64,000 nt of DNA from Clostridium pascui (GTDB taxonomy: Bacteria; Bacillota; Clostridia; Clostridiales; Clostridiaceae): the NCBI RefSeq assembly GCF_016908015.1, contig NZ_JAFBDB010000003.1:186001-250000 (forward strand), read 5' to 3'. This document shows positions 28,824 to 38,411 of the stretch, piece after piece; the first letter of the stretch is position 1, and each line of letters starts with the position of its first letter. Under the pieces are notes generated by a model. The model had not been told where the DNA came from and made no database searches. It worked only from the letters and a program-made list of their open reading frames with translations. The translations under genes and the position numbers were made by a program.

Positions 28824-29672
28824 TTATGATGAGTATTCCTCTATGAAAAACACTCCGCAAGCTCCTCTCCCTGCATGAACACCAACTACGCAACCCACTT
28901 CACATTCCATAAAATCATTGCCATTCTCACAAAGGTACTCTTTAAGTTGTAATCGTACATCATCATTTTCAACTTGGAGAAGTGCCATAGGTTCTCCCTT
29001 TTGTATTCCATTTTGGTTCATATAATCTATAATATATCTTGCTGCTTTTCTGCTTCCCCTTACTTTATCTATTACAGTCATTTCTCCATTAACCACTCCA
29101 AGTATTGGCCTTATTCCAAGAATATTACCAATAACTCCCGCAGTCTTAGAAAGCCTTCCGCCCTTGACTAAGTTATCTAAATGCTCAAATGCTAATGCAG
29201 CTTTAGCATGGGGTATTGTATTTTTAATTTCCATTTTTATTTCATCTATAGAAATTCCCTTTTCTTTTAATATGGCAGCTTTCACAACTAGTATTCCAAG
29301 TCCCGAGGTTACATTTAATGAATCTATTACTACTATATTTTCAGTGTCTAACATATCCCTTGCAATACATGCAGACTGATAAGTTCCACTCATTTTAGAT
29401 GATAAATGTATAGATACTATTTTATACCCTTCGTTTAAATATTTCTTATAATACTCTAAAAACCGCTGTGGGTTTATTTGTGAGGTAGTAGGGAAAGCTT
29501 CAGACTTATCCATTCTGTCCAATAGTTCTCTTAAAAATATATCTACGCCATCCTTATAGGTATTTTCTTCAATATTTACTAATAGAGGTATAACTTCTAT
29601 ATCATATTTCTCTACTATAGACTTTGGCAAATCTGCAGTACTATCCGTTACTATCTTTATTTTTTCCAACAC
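28824..29672 (-). CDS. DegV-family fatty-acid-binding protein
   Basis: DegV/FakB proteins bind a fatty acid and, in species with FakA, present it for phosphorylation. The 282-residue protein has the family motifs IVTDSTADLP at the N-terminus, FPTTSQINPQ, the SHLSSKMSGTYQSA-type loop (SIHLSSKMSGTYQSA) and VVIDSLNVTSGLG. LDNLVKGGRLSKTAG and IRPILGVVNGEM follow. The ribosome site GGAGG precedes GTG 29672; TTG 29669 is equally possible. It lies 8 bases after trmL and probably shares its transcript. FakA itself is not in the window. Confidence 0.9.
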   Translation of the reverse strand: MLEKIKIVTDSTADLPKSIVEKYDIEVIPLLVNIEENTYKDGVDIFLRELLDRMDKSEAFPTTSQINPQRFLEYYKKYLNEGYKIVSIHLSSKMSGTYQSACIARDMLDTENIVVIDSLNVTSGLGILVVKAAILKEKGISIDEIKMEIKNTIPHAKAALAFEHLDNLVKGGRLSKTAGVIGNILGIRPILGVVNGEMTVIDKVRGSRKAARYIIDYMNQNGIQKGEPMALLQVENDDVRLQLKEYLCENGNDFMECEVGCVVGVHAGRGACGVFFIEEYSS

Positions 29673-29680
29673 CCTGCCTC

Positions 29681-30148
29681 CTATTTCATATTTGGAAATT
29701 CCATTTGCCTTAATGCCTCATAGGTCATTATAGATACAGTATTAGATAAATTTAAAGATCTAGTTGAACTCTCTATCATAGGTACCCTTATACATGTTTC
29801 AGTGTTTTCTTTTCTTATGTAATCAGGCAGTCCACTAGACTCTCTTCCAAATACGATAAAATCTCCTTGTTTAAACTTTACATCTGAGTAAAGCTTATCT
29901 GCATGGGTAGTTGAAAAATAAAACGTGCTATCTGCATACTTTTCTCTAAGTTCCTCATAGGATTCATAAATAGTTAGGTCTAAGTACTTCCAATAATCCA
30001 GCCCTGCTCTTTTTAAATGTTTTTCATCTAAACTAAAACCTAAAGGTTTTATAAGATGAAGCTTAGAATTTGTAAGAACGCAAGTCCTCGCTATATTTCC
30101 AGTATTTTGTGGTATTTCTGGCTGAAACAAAACTATATTTAAATTCAA
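29681..30148 (-). CDS. trmL: tRNA (cytidine/uridine-34 2'-O) methyltransferase TrmL
   Basis: This 155-residue SPOUT methyltransferase modifies the wobble base of tRNA-Leu. It has the three SPOUT motifs: IPQNTGNIARTC, FIVFGRESSGLP, and the knot-forming VPMIESSTRSLNLSNTVSI. It starts at TTG 30148, with GGGGGAA 6 bases upstream; no better ATG exists. The downstream neighbour is degV. A tRNA-Leu(CAG) gene lies about 2 kb upstream, probably by coincidence. Confidence 0.92.
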   Translation of the reverse strand: MNLNIVLFQPEIPQNTGNIARTCVLTNSKLHLIKPLGFSLDEKHLKRAGLDYWKYLDLTIYESYEELREKYADSTFYFSTTHADKLYSDVKFKQGDFIVFGRESSGLPDYIRKENTETCIRVPMIESSTRSLNLSNTVSIMTYEALRQMEFPNMK

Positions 30149-30297
30149 TTTTTTTCCCCCTTACTTATTTAACTCATCAGTACAAATCTATAATAAATAT
30201 ATTACTCTAATATTACTAATTATTCAATTACCACTTTGTATTAAGCACCGTACCCCTTTACACTACTTGATTTATATAGTAAATCTTCATTTGATAA

Positions 30298-31320
30298 TTA
30301 TATTACATATTTTATAATTTTGTTTTCAAATATTGTTTCTATCTGATTTGTAAAAAAGACCTTTATTTCCTCTAACTCTTCCCTTTTATATACAAACTTT
30401 CCGTATCCAAACTGCCCATGTTTATATTTTCTTTCCTCATCAATCATTGGTAATGTAGTTTGCGGAAATACTTCTAATATTATATTTTTTGCTCTGGTTG
30501 TATACCTATGTGAAATAATTTCAAATGTTATTGGATATCTTAAATCCCTTGGGATTTTATCATGTAATTCTAATAATAAGTTCTTATAATCTTCTTTCCA
30601 ATTGTCATATAAAAATACTGGCGCTATAATAAAACCTACTGGATATCCGGCTTTTGCTACTTTTGCACTTGCTTCTATTCTTTTATCAATTGGCGCAGTT
30701 CTCTTTTCATAGTCGCTGATAACTTTAAAAGTATTTAAGGTAAACCTTATTTCAGTATTGCCATTATGCTTCAAATTAAGCAGTCCATCTACATCATTAT
30801 ATTTTGTAACAAATCTAAACCTGCCATTTGTACTTTCCCCGAAAAACTCTATAGTCTTTGCTAAAGAATGTGTATATGGTTCAATTGGCACAGGATCTGA
30901 GGTTGCCGATCCTTCAAATATTGTCATCTCTGGAAGTCTTTCATCTATATACTCTTTAGCTTTAATAAGTATATTCTCTATATTAACATTAACCTTTATA
31001 TATGGTTTATCCCCTAGATTAGTATTTAAATAACAATACTCACATTGCCCTATGCAGCCTGACACCAAAGGTAATTGATAATGTGCTGATGGCTTACAGG
31101 ATTGATACTTAAATCCCTTTTTTACCCCTACTACTAAGGTATTTTTCCCTGACCTATAAAACTCATATAAGTTATCTCCAGGAATGCTTTGCTTTATCTT
31201 GTTAGATGTTAATTGTATTATTTCTACATCTGACGCACTTTTAAACTTCTCATATATATTTTTACCTATTTCATAATCTAACGAACCCTTCTCAAAAATT
31301 ATTCTCCTAGGTATAAACAT
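30298..31320 (-). CDS. splB: Spore photoproduct lyase
   Basis: This radical SAM enzyme reverses the thymine dimer formed by UV in dormant spores. The 340-residue protein binds its [4Fe-4S] cluster through Cys89/93/96 (SGCIGQCEYCYLNT). The segment FEGSATSDP carries Ala139 where, as I recall, Bacillus enzymes carry the hydrogen-donor cysteine (Cys141). Cys75 (YQSCKPS) may correspond to the alternative donor reported for the C. acetobutylicum enzyme. The start ATG follows AGGAGG. It is a marker for an endospore-former. It follows a HAD phosphatase by 15 bases. No small splA gene is adjacent. Confidence 0.93.
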   Translation of the reverse strand: MFIPRRIIFEKGSLDYEIGKNIYEKFKSASDVEIIQLTSNKIKQSIPGDNLYEFYRSGKNTLVVGVKKGFKYQSCKPSAHYQLPLVSGCIGQCEYCYLNTNLGDKPYIKVNVNIENILIKAKEYIDERLPEMTIFEGSATSDPVPIEPYTHSLAKTIEFFGESTNGRFRFVTKYNDVDGLLNLKHNGNTEIRFTLNTFKVISDYEKRTAPIDKRIEASAKVAKAGYPVGFIIAPVFLYDNWKEDYKNLLLELHDKIPRDLRYPITFEIISHRYTTRAKNIILEVFPQTTLPMIDEERKYKHGQFGYGKFVYKREELEEIKVFFTNQIETIFENKIIKYVI

Positions 31321-31335
31321 AACTTTCCTCCTAGC

Positions 31336-32157
31336 TTATAATACAAATTTTTCTATAGCTTTTGCTACCCCATCATTATCATTAGTATCTGTTATATAAT
31401 GCGCACTTTCTTTTACGAAATCCTCTGCATTACCCATTGCAATTCCAAGACCTGCATATTTTATCATGGATAAATCATTCTCATTATCTCCCATACATAT
31501 TATCTCACTTCTATCAATGCCATAATAATTTGCAAGCATCTCTACCGCTTTCCCCTTAGATACTCCCTTTGCCATTATTTCAAAATTCTTTTTCAAGGAA
31601 CTTACTACTTCTAGAGTTTCTATTTTATTAATTTCTTCCTTAGCTTTTTTAATCTTTTCTATATCTTTATCTATAACTATGCATTTTAGTATTTCACCTT
31701 CATTTTCCTTTAATACCTTTTGCCAATCTTCTACAATACAAATTTTTATTTTTCTGTCCTCTGGTAAAGTTTCATTTAACCTAGAATAAAACAAGGATGA
31801 GTTAATGATCCTTTCTGTAAAAATAGAATCATAGGTATTAAAGTGAGGATATAAATCAAATGTCTTGAGTATTTCAACTACTTTTATGGCATTATCATAA
31901 CCTAAAAGTGATTTATATATAACCTTATCACTGGACTTCTCTCTTATATATGCTCCATTAGATGCTATAACAGGAGTTTTTACCTCTAAAAGATCTGCAA
32001 AGTAATTAGCAGATGCAAATAGCCTTCCTGTAGTAACGGCTACATTTACTCCGTTTTTAGAAGCCATCTTAATAGCCTCTAAATTTCTTTTACTTATTTC
32101 TCCAGTTTTATTTAACAATGTTCCATCCATATCTATACATATTAATTTATATTTCAA
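31336..32157 (-). CDS. Cof-type HAD-superfamily phosphatase
   Basis: This protein of about 273 residues has the HAD motifs: I, CIDMDGTLLN, with both catalytic aspartates; II, VAVTTGRLFA; III, Lys in KGVSKGKAVEML; and IV, ICMGDNENDLSMI. The C2-type cap between motifs II and III is that of Cof/YwpJ-like sugar-phosphate or cofactor phosphatases. The substrate cannot be predicted. Start is uncertain: AAAGGGATG lies upstream of an in-frame TTG (32157), which gives a normal N-terminus. The ATG at 32166 overlaps the ribosome site. It is co-directional with splB, 15 bases apart. Confidence 0.88.
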   Translation of the reverse strand: MKYKLICIDMDGTLLNKTGEISKRNLEAIKMASKNGVNVAVTTGRLFASANYFADLLEVKTPVIASNGAYIREKSSDKVIYKSLLGYDNAIKVVEILKTFDLYPHFNTYDSIFTERIINSSLFYSRLNETLPEDRKIKICIVEDWQKVLKENEGEILKCIVIDKDIEKIKKAKEEINKIETLEVVSSLKKNFEIMAKGVSKGKAVEMLANYYGIDRSEIICMGDNENDLSMIKYAGLGIAMGNAEDFVKESAHYITDTNDNDGVAKAIEKFVL

Positions 32158-32282
32158 TTCAAACATCCCTTTCATTAATTATTATTTACATAATACTTAT
32201 TATATAAATAGTGCCTATTTCTGTCCAACTCAGTATCTGTATATATTGTTCTTTATAACTTAATTTTATATGTAATTAAAAA

Positions 32283-32309
32283 GGAACCTTTGCCTAAGGC
32301 AAAAGTTCC
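32283..32309 (-). terminator. tRNA-Leu terminator
   Basis: Twelve-base stem (ggaacctttgcc/ggcaaaagttcc, one mismatch) with a 3-base loop followed by TTTTTAATT on the minus strand, 45 bases past the tRNA CCA. Confidence 0.85.
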
Positions 32310-32353
32310 CTTGTTATGTGGAGGCACTTTAACTTTGATATTTCAAACTTTAC

Positions 32354-32440
32354 TGGTGCGGATAACAGGATTTGAACCTGCACGAAGTCTCCTTCACTAG
32401 AACCTGAATCTAGTGCGTCTGCCAATTCCGCCATATCCGC
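32354..32440 (-). tRNA. tRNA-Leu, anticodon CAG
   Basis: The 87-base type II tRNA starts GCGGATATGGCGGAATTGGC and ends TTCAAATCCTGTTATCCGC plus encoded CCA. The anticodon arm ACTAGA-TTCAGGT-TCTAGT gives anticodon CAG. A long variable arm (GAAGGAGACTTC) is present, as expected for leucine tRNA. Confidence 0.97.
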
Positions 32441-32486
32441 ATTACCATAATATTCTATATAAATATTATAACATGTATACTTTAAT

Positions 32487-34700
32487 TTACAATACTACAA
32501 AATAAAAGAATATATACTTAACTTTACTTTGCTTACCTCTTAGATATTTTTCTATAGAATTATAATAACTTATCTTATCTAATCCTTTTAGATTATTATA
32601 TTGTCCATAATATTCTTCATAAGCTAAAGTACATAAATCGCTCATTAGGAATCTAATATAGACATCATCATAGTTTTTCCAAAACTCTAAATCGCCAGTA
32701 TTAACTGGAATAATTATTCCCTCAGTTTTTAATCTTAATAATATATATTGATACAGAGGAATTACACTTTGTGATTTTATAATTTTATTTTTTCTGTACT
32801 TTTTAATTAACATAAATATACATATAACAAAAAACACTCCTAATACAATCCACAATACTTTATTTATAACAATCTCTTTTAAATCTATGTTTTTTTCTTC
32901 TTTTTCCAATTGCTGTTGTATCTTTTGGTCACCTTTATTAATCTCCTGTGACTTTTCCTGAATTTCGTTATTTTCTTTTTCTTTAGCCTTTTCTTCCTGC
33001 GTCCTTAAAATTTCCGGGGCACTAGGCACTGCATCAAATACTCCCCACGTGTTATATGTAGGGGATATTAAAACTTCTACCCAAGCGTGAGCATTTTTAT
33101 TTGTAACCACATAAAGCCCATTTTCATTCTTATTATTGGTCATATTGAATCCTTCTACATATCTTGCAGGAATACCCGCCATTCTAAGCATTACTACAGA
33201 AGCTGTTGCAAAATAAGTGCAATATCCCTTTTTTTCTTCAAATAGAAAGTAGTCTACAAACTCCTTATTTTCAGGAATGTTAGAAACTTCAAGAGAATAC
33301 TTATAATTTTTATTAAGATAATTATATATACTCATTAGACTTTCAGAAGCATTATTATTTTTGGATGTTATTTGTTTCGTTAAATCATACACCCTACTGG
33401 GAATGTTTTCAGGCAATTCTAAATATCTTTTATAATTTTCCATTTCTCCTTCCAGATAAGATTTCTTATATTCAAAATCTATAGCATCCATTACTATGGA
33501 ATTTTTTGTATCAGGGGTTATTTTACTGTATTTTTGGCTATCATCATAAAACCTTATAGTATATGGTGTACTTATCACCTTAGAAGACATTAAATCTCCT
33601 TCCTTGTTTATATATAAAGTTTTATTATCAATAGACATTCCCTGTATATATAAAGTTGAAAAAACAGTAGTAGTATAGAAGTTAGTTGGATAAATAGTTA
33701 ACTCATTTTCCGTACTTTCTGTTTTAAGAAAGAAGCTTCTACCCCCTTCAATCTTTGGAAGTGGATTTCTATCTCCCACTTTTTCAAATGTATCACTACT
33801 ATTTCTCCAAGAAAATCCATCATAAAAATCCTTAGAACTTCCCCTTAAATAATATGGTCTATCACTTCTTACCTTGAAAACTTCTCTATCATCTACCGTA
33901 ACAGGGCCTCCAAGCTTTGATTCTGTACTGGGATAACCTGATGATGATATATTATACATATGGCTTGCAGCATTTTTACTAGGAAAAAGTTTATTTGTAA
34001 TATTATCTCTTACTTCACCATAATGACCTTTATAATTATTAGGAAAAAAACTTTGCAAAGATGAAATTATTAAACTTAGTATAACAATGTAAAGAACAGT
34101 CTTTACAATGGGCAACTCTGCTTTTATACTCTTTTGCTTTAGTACTATTTTTTCCTTAAAAAAATTGTTTATTGAAAAAGTTATTATAGTCAGCATAAGA
34201 TATGAAAACAAATACTTTTTTACTATAAAAGTATATCCGTAATACCAGAAAAAAGCAGTAGCTGCAAAAGTTATAATTAATATAAAATTAATAAATATAC
34301 TTGAAAAAAATATAGATATTAATATGAGTAACGGAAGTAAAGTTAAAATTAAAATTTTGTACTGAGAAAACTCAGTACCCTCCCTATTATATATGGCATT
34401 ATTTAAATACTGCATATAAGAATTGTTTTTTATAATTAACTTATTTATATATTCTATGTTGTTATATATACCCAAAAACAACATACTTACAATAAGTAAT
34501 ATTAGCAAAATCTTAATATAGGACTTTTTTATTATAAATTTAAAAACGTATACTAATGCTATTACCATTAAAAATAAGAAGGAGACTGTCACATAAGAAA
34601 AGTTACTTATTTTAAAGGCAACCTCCATTACTCTAAATATGAATATGAAATTTAAATAAATTAGTATAATCCTTATCGAAAACTCTTTTATACCTTTCAT
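32487..34700 (-). CDS. Membrane transglutaminase-like cysteine hydrolase (TgpA-like)
   Basis: This 737-residue protein has six or so N-terminal membrane helices (about 10-28, 35-57, 62-80, 115-155, 163-180, 200-218). A large extracytoplasmic part carries a transglutaminase core with Cys494 (GYCTYFATAS), His538 (NAHAWVEV) and Asp556 (WGVFDAVPS). A Lys/Glu-rich linker, another helix (about 612-630) and a short cytoplasmic tail follow. In other bacteria such genes accompany MoxR ATPases and DUF58 proteins, exactly as here. The function is unknown and may be crosslinking or proteolysis in the envelope. ATG 34700 follows GAGGAA. Confidence 0.9.
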   Translation of the reverse strand: MKGIKEFSIRIILIYLNFIFIFRVMEVAFKISNFSYVTVSFLFLMVIALVYVFKFIIKKSYIKILLILLIVSMLFLGIYNNIEYINKLIIKNNSYMQYLNNAIYNREGTEFSQYKILILTLLPLLILISIFFSSIFINFILIITFAATAFFWYYGYTFIVKKYLFSYLMLTIITFSINNFFKEKIVLKQKSIKAELPIVKTVLYIVILSLIISSLQSFFPNNYKGHYGEVRDNITNKLFPSKNAASHMYNISSSGYPSTESKLGGPVTVDDREVFKVRSDRPYYLRGSSKDFYDGFSWRNSSDTFEKVGDRNPLPKIEGGRSFFLKTESTENELTIYPTNFYTTTVFSTLYIQGMSIDNKTLYINKEGDLMSSKVISTPYTIRFYDDSQKYSKITPDTKNSIVMDAIDFEYKKSYLEGEMENYKRYLELPENIPSRVYDLTKQITSKNNNASESLMSIYNYLNKNYKYSLEVSNIPENKEFVDYFLFEEKKGYCTYFATASVVMLRMAGIPARYVEGFNMTNNKNENGLYVVTNKNAHAWVEVLISPTYNTWGVFDAVPSAPEILRTQEEKAKEKENNEIQEKSQEINKGDQKIQQQLEKEEKNIDLKEIVINKVLWIVLGVFFVICIFMLIKKYRKNKIIKSQSVIPLYQYILLRLKTEGIIIPVNTGDLEFWKNYDDVYIRFLMSDLCTLAYEEYYGQYNNLKGLDKISYYNSIEKYLRGKQSKVKYIFFYFVVL

Positions 34701-34701
34701 A

Positions 34702-35856
34702 TCATTCCTCTTCTTTTATAAGTTCTCTATATGACAACGCATTAATATCATTTTTTTTAAGTTGTTCCAGGAGCCTTAGATCTTTAAAGTCTATATTGAC
34801 GTACACAACTTCTAAATTATATCCCATTCTTTTTAGGCTTGTTATTATATTTACTTGTTCTTCTGTTAATACCCCAGTAATTATTATCAAAGTGCTCTTA
34901 CCTACACTGTTTAAGGAATCATATACGAAAGATTGAAATTTTCCTTCTCCATTGCTTTTATGAAGAAGGAAGTATTCCATAAGTTCGCTAACGTCTCCTC
35001 TTTTTTCAATGTAAAAGCTTCTATTTTCCTGATTTTTTATATAAACCTTTGTTTTTATACATTTATCTTGTAAATAACTTACAAGTGAAATGCAAAGTTC
35101 TACTGTTTTTTCCTCAACTACGTCTTCCTCTATAATATTTAATTTATTCATGTTTAATAAAATGCTGTATTTTTCTCCAGAGGAATAATCAAAGTTTTTT
35201 ATATACAGTTCTCCATACTTAGCACTTAATTTCCAGTGTATGTTTTTCAAACTATCTCCTACTCTATACTTTCTAATGTCTCTTACAGAGGATTCGCCAT
35301 CTACGTTTTTTCTATTTGAATTTATTATGCTAATTTCATTATATCCATGAACTATTTTAGAATTAAAAGAGTGCACCTTAGGATACACACTTATACATTG
35401 ATTACTCTTCAATATAAAAGTTGTAGTAAAAATATATAAAAAGTCCTTTATTATAATTTCTGTAACTCCTAAATTATATATCCCTCTAATATTAAAGCAT
35501 AATTTCTCCTTTATTCTTTTATTTTTATCCCCTGAAAGAATCACTACATCATTTTTAAAATTTCTCCCAAAATCACATAATGTCTTATTAAATATTTGTA
35601 AATATGGGATGGGAAGTATACTATAATTTTTGATTATAACTGTAAATTCACATGGCTCCTTGGTATATAACTTATCATTATTAAATCTTATTTCTACTGC
35701 AACCTTTTTTCTAATATATATCAAGTAAATAAACGCAATTATTAACGATAAAAAAGCACTATGAAATAATGAGTATGCAAAAATACTTCCATCTAAATAT
35801 GCATAAGTTAACGTACCTAAAAGCAGTATTATAAAAAACCTCTTTATCTTTATCAT
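34702..35856 (-). CDS. DUF58 membrane-anchored protein
   Basis: This 384-residue protein has two N-terminal membrane helices (about 5-22 and 30-48). A beta-rich region and the DUF58 signature around residues 190-215 (VRDIRKYRVGDSLKNIHWK, then SAKYGELYIKNFD) follow. The C-terminal part resembles a von Willebrand A-like fold. Its start overlaps the moxR stop by 4 bases (ATGA), and its stop abuts the transglutaminase gene. DUF58 proteins are thought to be partners of MoxR ATPases; no activity is known. Confidence 0.9.
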   Translation of the reverse strand: MIKIKRFFIILLLGTLTYAYLDGSIFAYSLFHSAFLSLIIAFIYLIYIRKKVAVEIRFNNDKLYTKEPCEFTVIIKNYSILPIPYLQIFNKTLCDFGRNFKNDVVILSGDKNKRIKEKLCFNIRGIYNLGVTEIIIKDFLYIFTTTFILKSNQCISVYPKVHSFNSKIVHGYNEISIINSNRKNVDGESSVRDIRKYRVGDSLKNIHWKLSAKYGELYIKNFDYSSGEKYSILLNMNKLNIIEEDVVEEKTVELCISLVSYLQDKCIKTKVYIKNQENRSFYIEKRGDVSELMEYFLLHKSNGEGKFQSFVYDSLNSVGKSTLIIITGVLTEEQVNIITSLKRMGYNLEVVYVNIDFKDLRLLEQLKKNDINALSYRELIKEEE

Positions 35857-36803
35857 TTTATGTCTCTCTTAATTCTAGGTATAGGTATTGTTTTTATAAT
35901 ATCTTTTATGACTTGCTCTTGAGTATAATTATTAGCTCTCCCAACGGGTGAAAGTATAATTCTATGCGCATATACCTTCACTACATTTTCCTTCACATCT
36001 TCAGGAATTACGTAAGTTCTACTATTTATAAGAGCTGAAGCTTGAGCTATTTTAAGTAAAGCTAATGAAGCTCTAGGACTTACCCCTAATGATACGTATT
36101 TATTATTTCTTGTAGCCTCTGAAAGATTGACTATATAAGTGTTTATATCATCTGATACATATATTCCTCTGCATATTTTCTGAAGCTCTAATAAGTCTTC
36201 CCTACTTCCAATTACATTTACTTTTCCAATAGGGTTTTCATTTCTGTAAACCTTAAGCATTTTTTCTTCGTAACTTTTTTCTGGATATCCTATATTAACC
36301 TTTATCATAAACCTATCCAATTGGGCTTCAGGCATTATAAAAGTTCCCTCATATTCTATGGGATTTTGAGTTGCGAGTACTATAAATGGCTCTAAAAGTC
36401 TATAGGTTTCCCTTCCCTCAGAAACTTGCTTTTCCTCCATTACCTCTAAAAGAGCCGACTGGGTTTTGGGTGAAGTTCTATTTATCTCATCTGCCAGTAG
36501 TATATTTGTGAATATAGGTCCTTCTATAAACTGAAATTCCTGAACTGTTTGATTATATATAGAGACCCCTAAAATATCTGATGGCAATAAGTCTGGTGTA
36601 AATTGGATACGACTATAGTTTAAATTAAGGGATTTTGCCAAGGCCTTTACTAGTGTGGTTTTTCCTACTCCTGGGACATCCTCTATAAGTATGTGTCCTC
36701 CTGCAATTATGCCTTTTAGTATATTAAAAATCTCATATTCTTTTCCTATTATTATATTATTAACATTATAAACTATATTCTTTATAAATTTTTCGCTATC
36801 CAT
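35853..36803 (-). CDS. MoxR-family AAA+ ATPase
   Basis: This 316-residue AAA+ protein has Walker A in VPGVGKTTLVKAL, Walker B ILLADEINRTSPKTQ, sensor 1 PFIVLATQNPIEYEG and the arginine-finger/lid region ASPRASLALL-like (GVSPRASLALLKIA). MoxR ATPases act as chaperones that mature or regulate partner complexes, often with DUF58/VWA proteins. It is first in a three-gene operon with DUF58 and the transglutaminase-like gene. ATG 36803 follows GGGGGGAG. The target complex is unknown. Confidence 0.92.
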   Translation of the reverse strand: MDSEKFIKNIVYNVNNIIIGKEYEIFNILKGIIAGGHILIEDVPGVGKTTLVKALAKSLNLNYSRIQFTPDLLPSDILGVSIYNQTVQEFQFIEGPIFTNILLADEINRTSPKTQSALLEVMEEKQVSEGRETYRLLEPFIVLATQNPIEYEGTFIMPEAQLDRFMIKVNIGYPEKSYEEKMLKVYRNENPIGKVNVIGSREDLLELQKICRGIYVSDDINTYIVNLSEATRNNKYVSLGVSPRASLALLKIAQASALINSRTYVIPEDVKENVVKVYAHRIILSPVGRANNYTQEQVIKDIIKTIPIPRIKRDIK

Positions 36804-36850
36804 ATTTCTCCCCCCATTTCTTTATAATTATATCCAATTATAAAGAAAAA

Positions 36851-36883
36851 AACATACATTAAATTAATTCTTTAATGTATGTT
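36851..36883 (-). terminator. Terminator of the VanW-domain gene
   Basis: Perfect 13-base stem (aacatacattaaa/tttaatgtatgtt) with a 7-base loop and TTTTTTTC on the minus strand, overlapping the spacer before moxR. Confidence 0.9.
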
Positions 36884-36890
36884 CTTACAT

Positions 36891-38270
36891 TTAACCTTTC
36901 TTAGTTCCTACTTTTATTAGTCCATTTACAGGTCTATAAAAATCGTTTGATATAAGTTCTTTATCTATAAGTCTTCCATTTTCATAGATATTTTGATAAA
37001 CCCTTACTTTATATCCTGTATAAGCCTTTTGAGTTACTTGCTGCTCACCTTCTGGTAATGAGGCATCTTGTACTGTTTGTGTTGTTGATGGAATGGTTTC
37101 ATATATTTCTGAAGTTACATCATAACTTCTGGAGGTTAATTGATTATTTGAATATACACTAAATGCCACATTTCCTCCTGCAGTATATGCTTCAATATAT
37201 ATAGGATAATTTAATGTATTTTTAAACTTATAATCAATAGTTCCCCAATCCACAGTGGCATCTCTTCCTAATGGCACATAACTAGATGGCAAGGTATGAT
37301 GAGCCCTTTCAGTAGACTTTAGGTTAGCTCTAAGTATGGCATTGTATAAAGTAGATGATACCTGGCATATTCCGCCACCAAGTCCTGATTCAATTTGATT
37401 TCCTACTATAACACCTGCCGCTTGATATCCCCTTGCTACAGTTCTTTCTCCCACAACTCCATTAAAACTAAATGTATCTCCCGGCATTAATACAGTACCA
37501 TTTATACTTTGAGTTGCCCTTTCAATATTATTAGCTCTTTGTGGAGATGAAATCGCTCCATAATTAGTTGAAAAAGATGAAATCCTTGTATTTATTAATC
37601 TAAGTTTATCAGAAGTTATAGTAGGCTTTATTTCTTCTATAGGTGCCTCTATTTCTATATTTACCCCAACTTCTCCATTAATCTTAGATGAGAGATCTTT
37701 TTGTAACTTATCACTTGTAAGCTTTCTTCCTGATTGATGCTCTGAAACACTAAATCCTCCTACTTTCGTAAGCTTTGCATTTATAGGTTCCCTATTTATT
37801 TCCTTTTCTATATTTGCAATAAAACTTTTAACATTTTTATCGTTATAGGAAAAATCTAGATTAACATTTTTTTGCACAGGATTCTTTATAAGCTTATATT
37901 TTGAAATAAGATTTGAACTTTTCCCGTAGTTTAAAGCCTCGTTTGTTGCTTTATCTAAATCAAATTTAGCACCTATTTCCCCAAACTTAATGTTGTACTT
38001 TTTTTCTGGAGTATTTATAGCAAGTTCCTTTGTAACTATTTTATCTAAATACTCGCTTTTAAGTATCTTTTTAGCTTCTTCTGGTGTCTTTTTAGATAAG
38101 TCCGTTTTGCCCACAACTACCCCTGGATATATTAATCCTTCATAGGCTTTGACTGTGTTATACATGTAACTTATCCCTGCAGATACTATACCTGCAACTG
38201 TTATAACTGAAAATAATAGTATTAATATTAGTGCTTTTTTCTTCTTTCTTTTCTTCCTCTTTTTTTCCAC
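36891..38270 (-). CDS. VanW-domain cell-wall-associated protein
   Basis: This 459-residue protein begins with a very basic segment (KKRKKRKKKK) and one membrane helix (about 12-35), so it is probably anchored with its bulk outside. A peptidoglycan-binding-4-type region (about 45-230) is followed by the VanW domain (about 235-375) with VLMPGDTFSFNGVVGERT and GLGGGICQVSSTLYNA. A G5-like C-terminal segment ends the protein. VanW was named from vancomycin-resistance clusters, but the domain is common in clostridia and its activity is unsettled. GTG 38270 has GAGGTG 6 bases upstream. It is a single-gene unit. Confidence 0.88.
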   Translation of the reverse strand: MEKKRKKRKKKKALILILLFSVITVAGIVSAGISYMYNTVKAYEGLIYPGVVVGKTDLSKKTPEEAKKILKSEYLDKIVTKELAINTPEKKYNIKFGEIGAKFDLDKATNEALNYGKSSNLISKYKLIKNPVQKNVNLDFSYNDKNVKSFIANIEKEINREPINAKLTKVGGFSVSEHQSGRKLTSDKLQKDLSSKINGEVGVNIEIEAPIEEIKPTITSDKLRLINTRISSFSTNYGAISSPQRANNIERATQSINGTVLMPGDTFSFNGVVGERTVARGYQAAGVIVGNQIESGLGGGICQVSSTLYNAILRANLKSTERAHHTLPSSYVPLGRDATVDWGTIDYKFKNTLNYPIYIEAYTAGGNVAFSVYSNNQLTSRSYDVTSEIYETIPSTTQTVQDASLPEGEQQVTQKAYTGYKVRVYQNIYENGRLIDKELISNDFYRPVNGLIKVGTKKG

Positions 38271-38365
38271 ATGTATCACCTCTAACTTCCTAATATATTA
38301 TACTAATAAAAATGTGCTTGTACAACAATCCTACACGTTATAAACACTAAAAGTTTTTACCAAAA

Positions 38366-38400
38366 ATCAAAAAGAATCTCATCTAAGTGAAATTCTCTTA
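38366..38400 (-). terminator. Terminator after the zinc-PLC-like gene
   Basis: Imperfect stem (gagaatttca/tgagattc) followed by TTTTTGATTTTT on the minus strand, just after the stop codon at 38412. Confidence 0.6.
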
Positions 38401-38411
38401 CTAATTTAAAA

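Noticed and set aside
30149-30297. Spacer between splB and trmL
   Set aside because: No convincing hairpin, ORF or regulatory motif was found.
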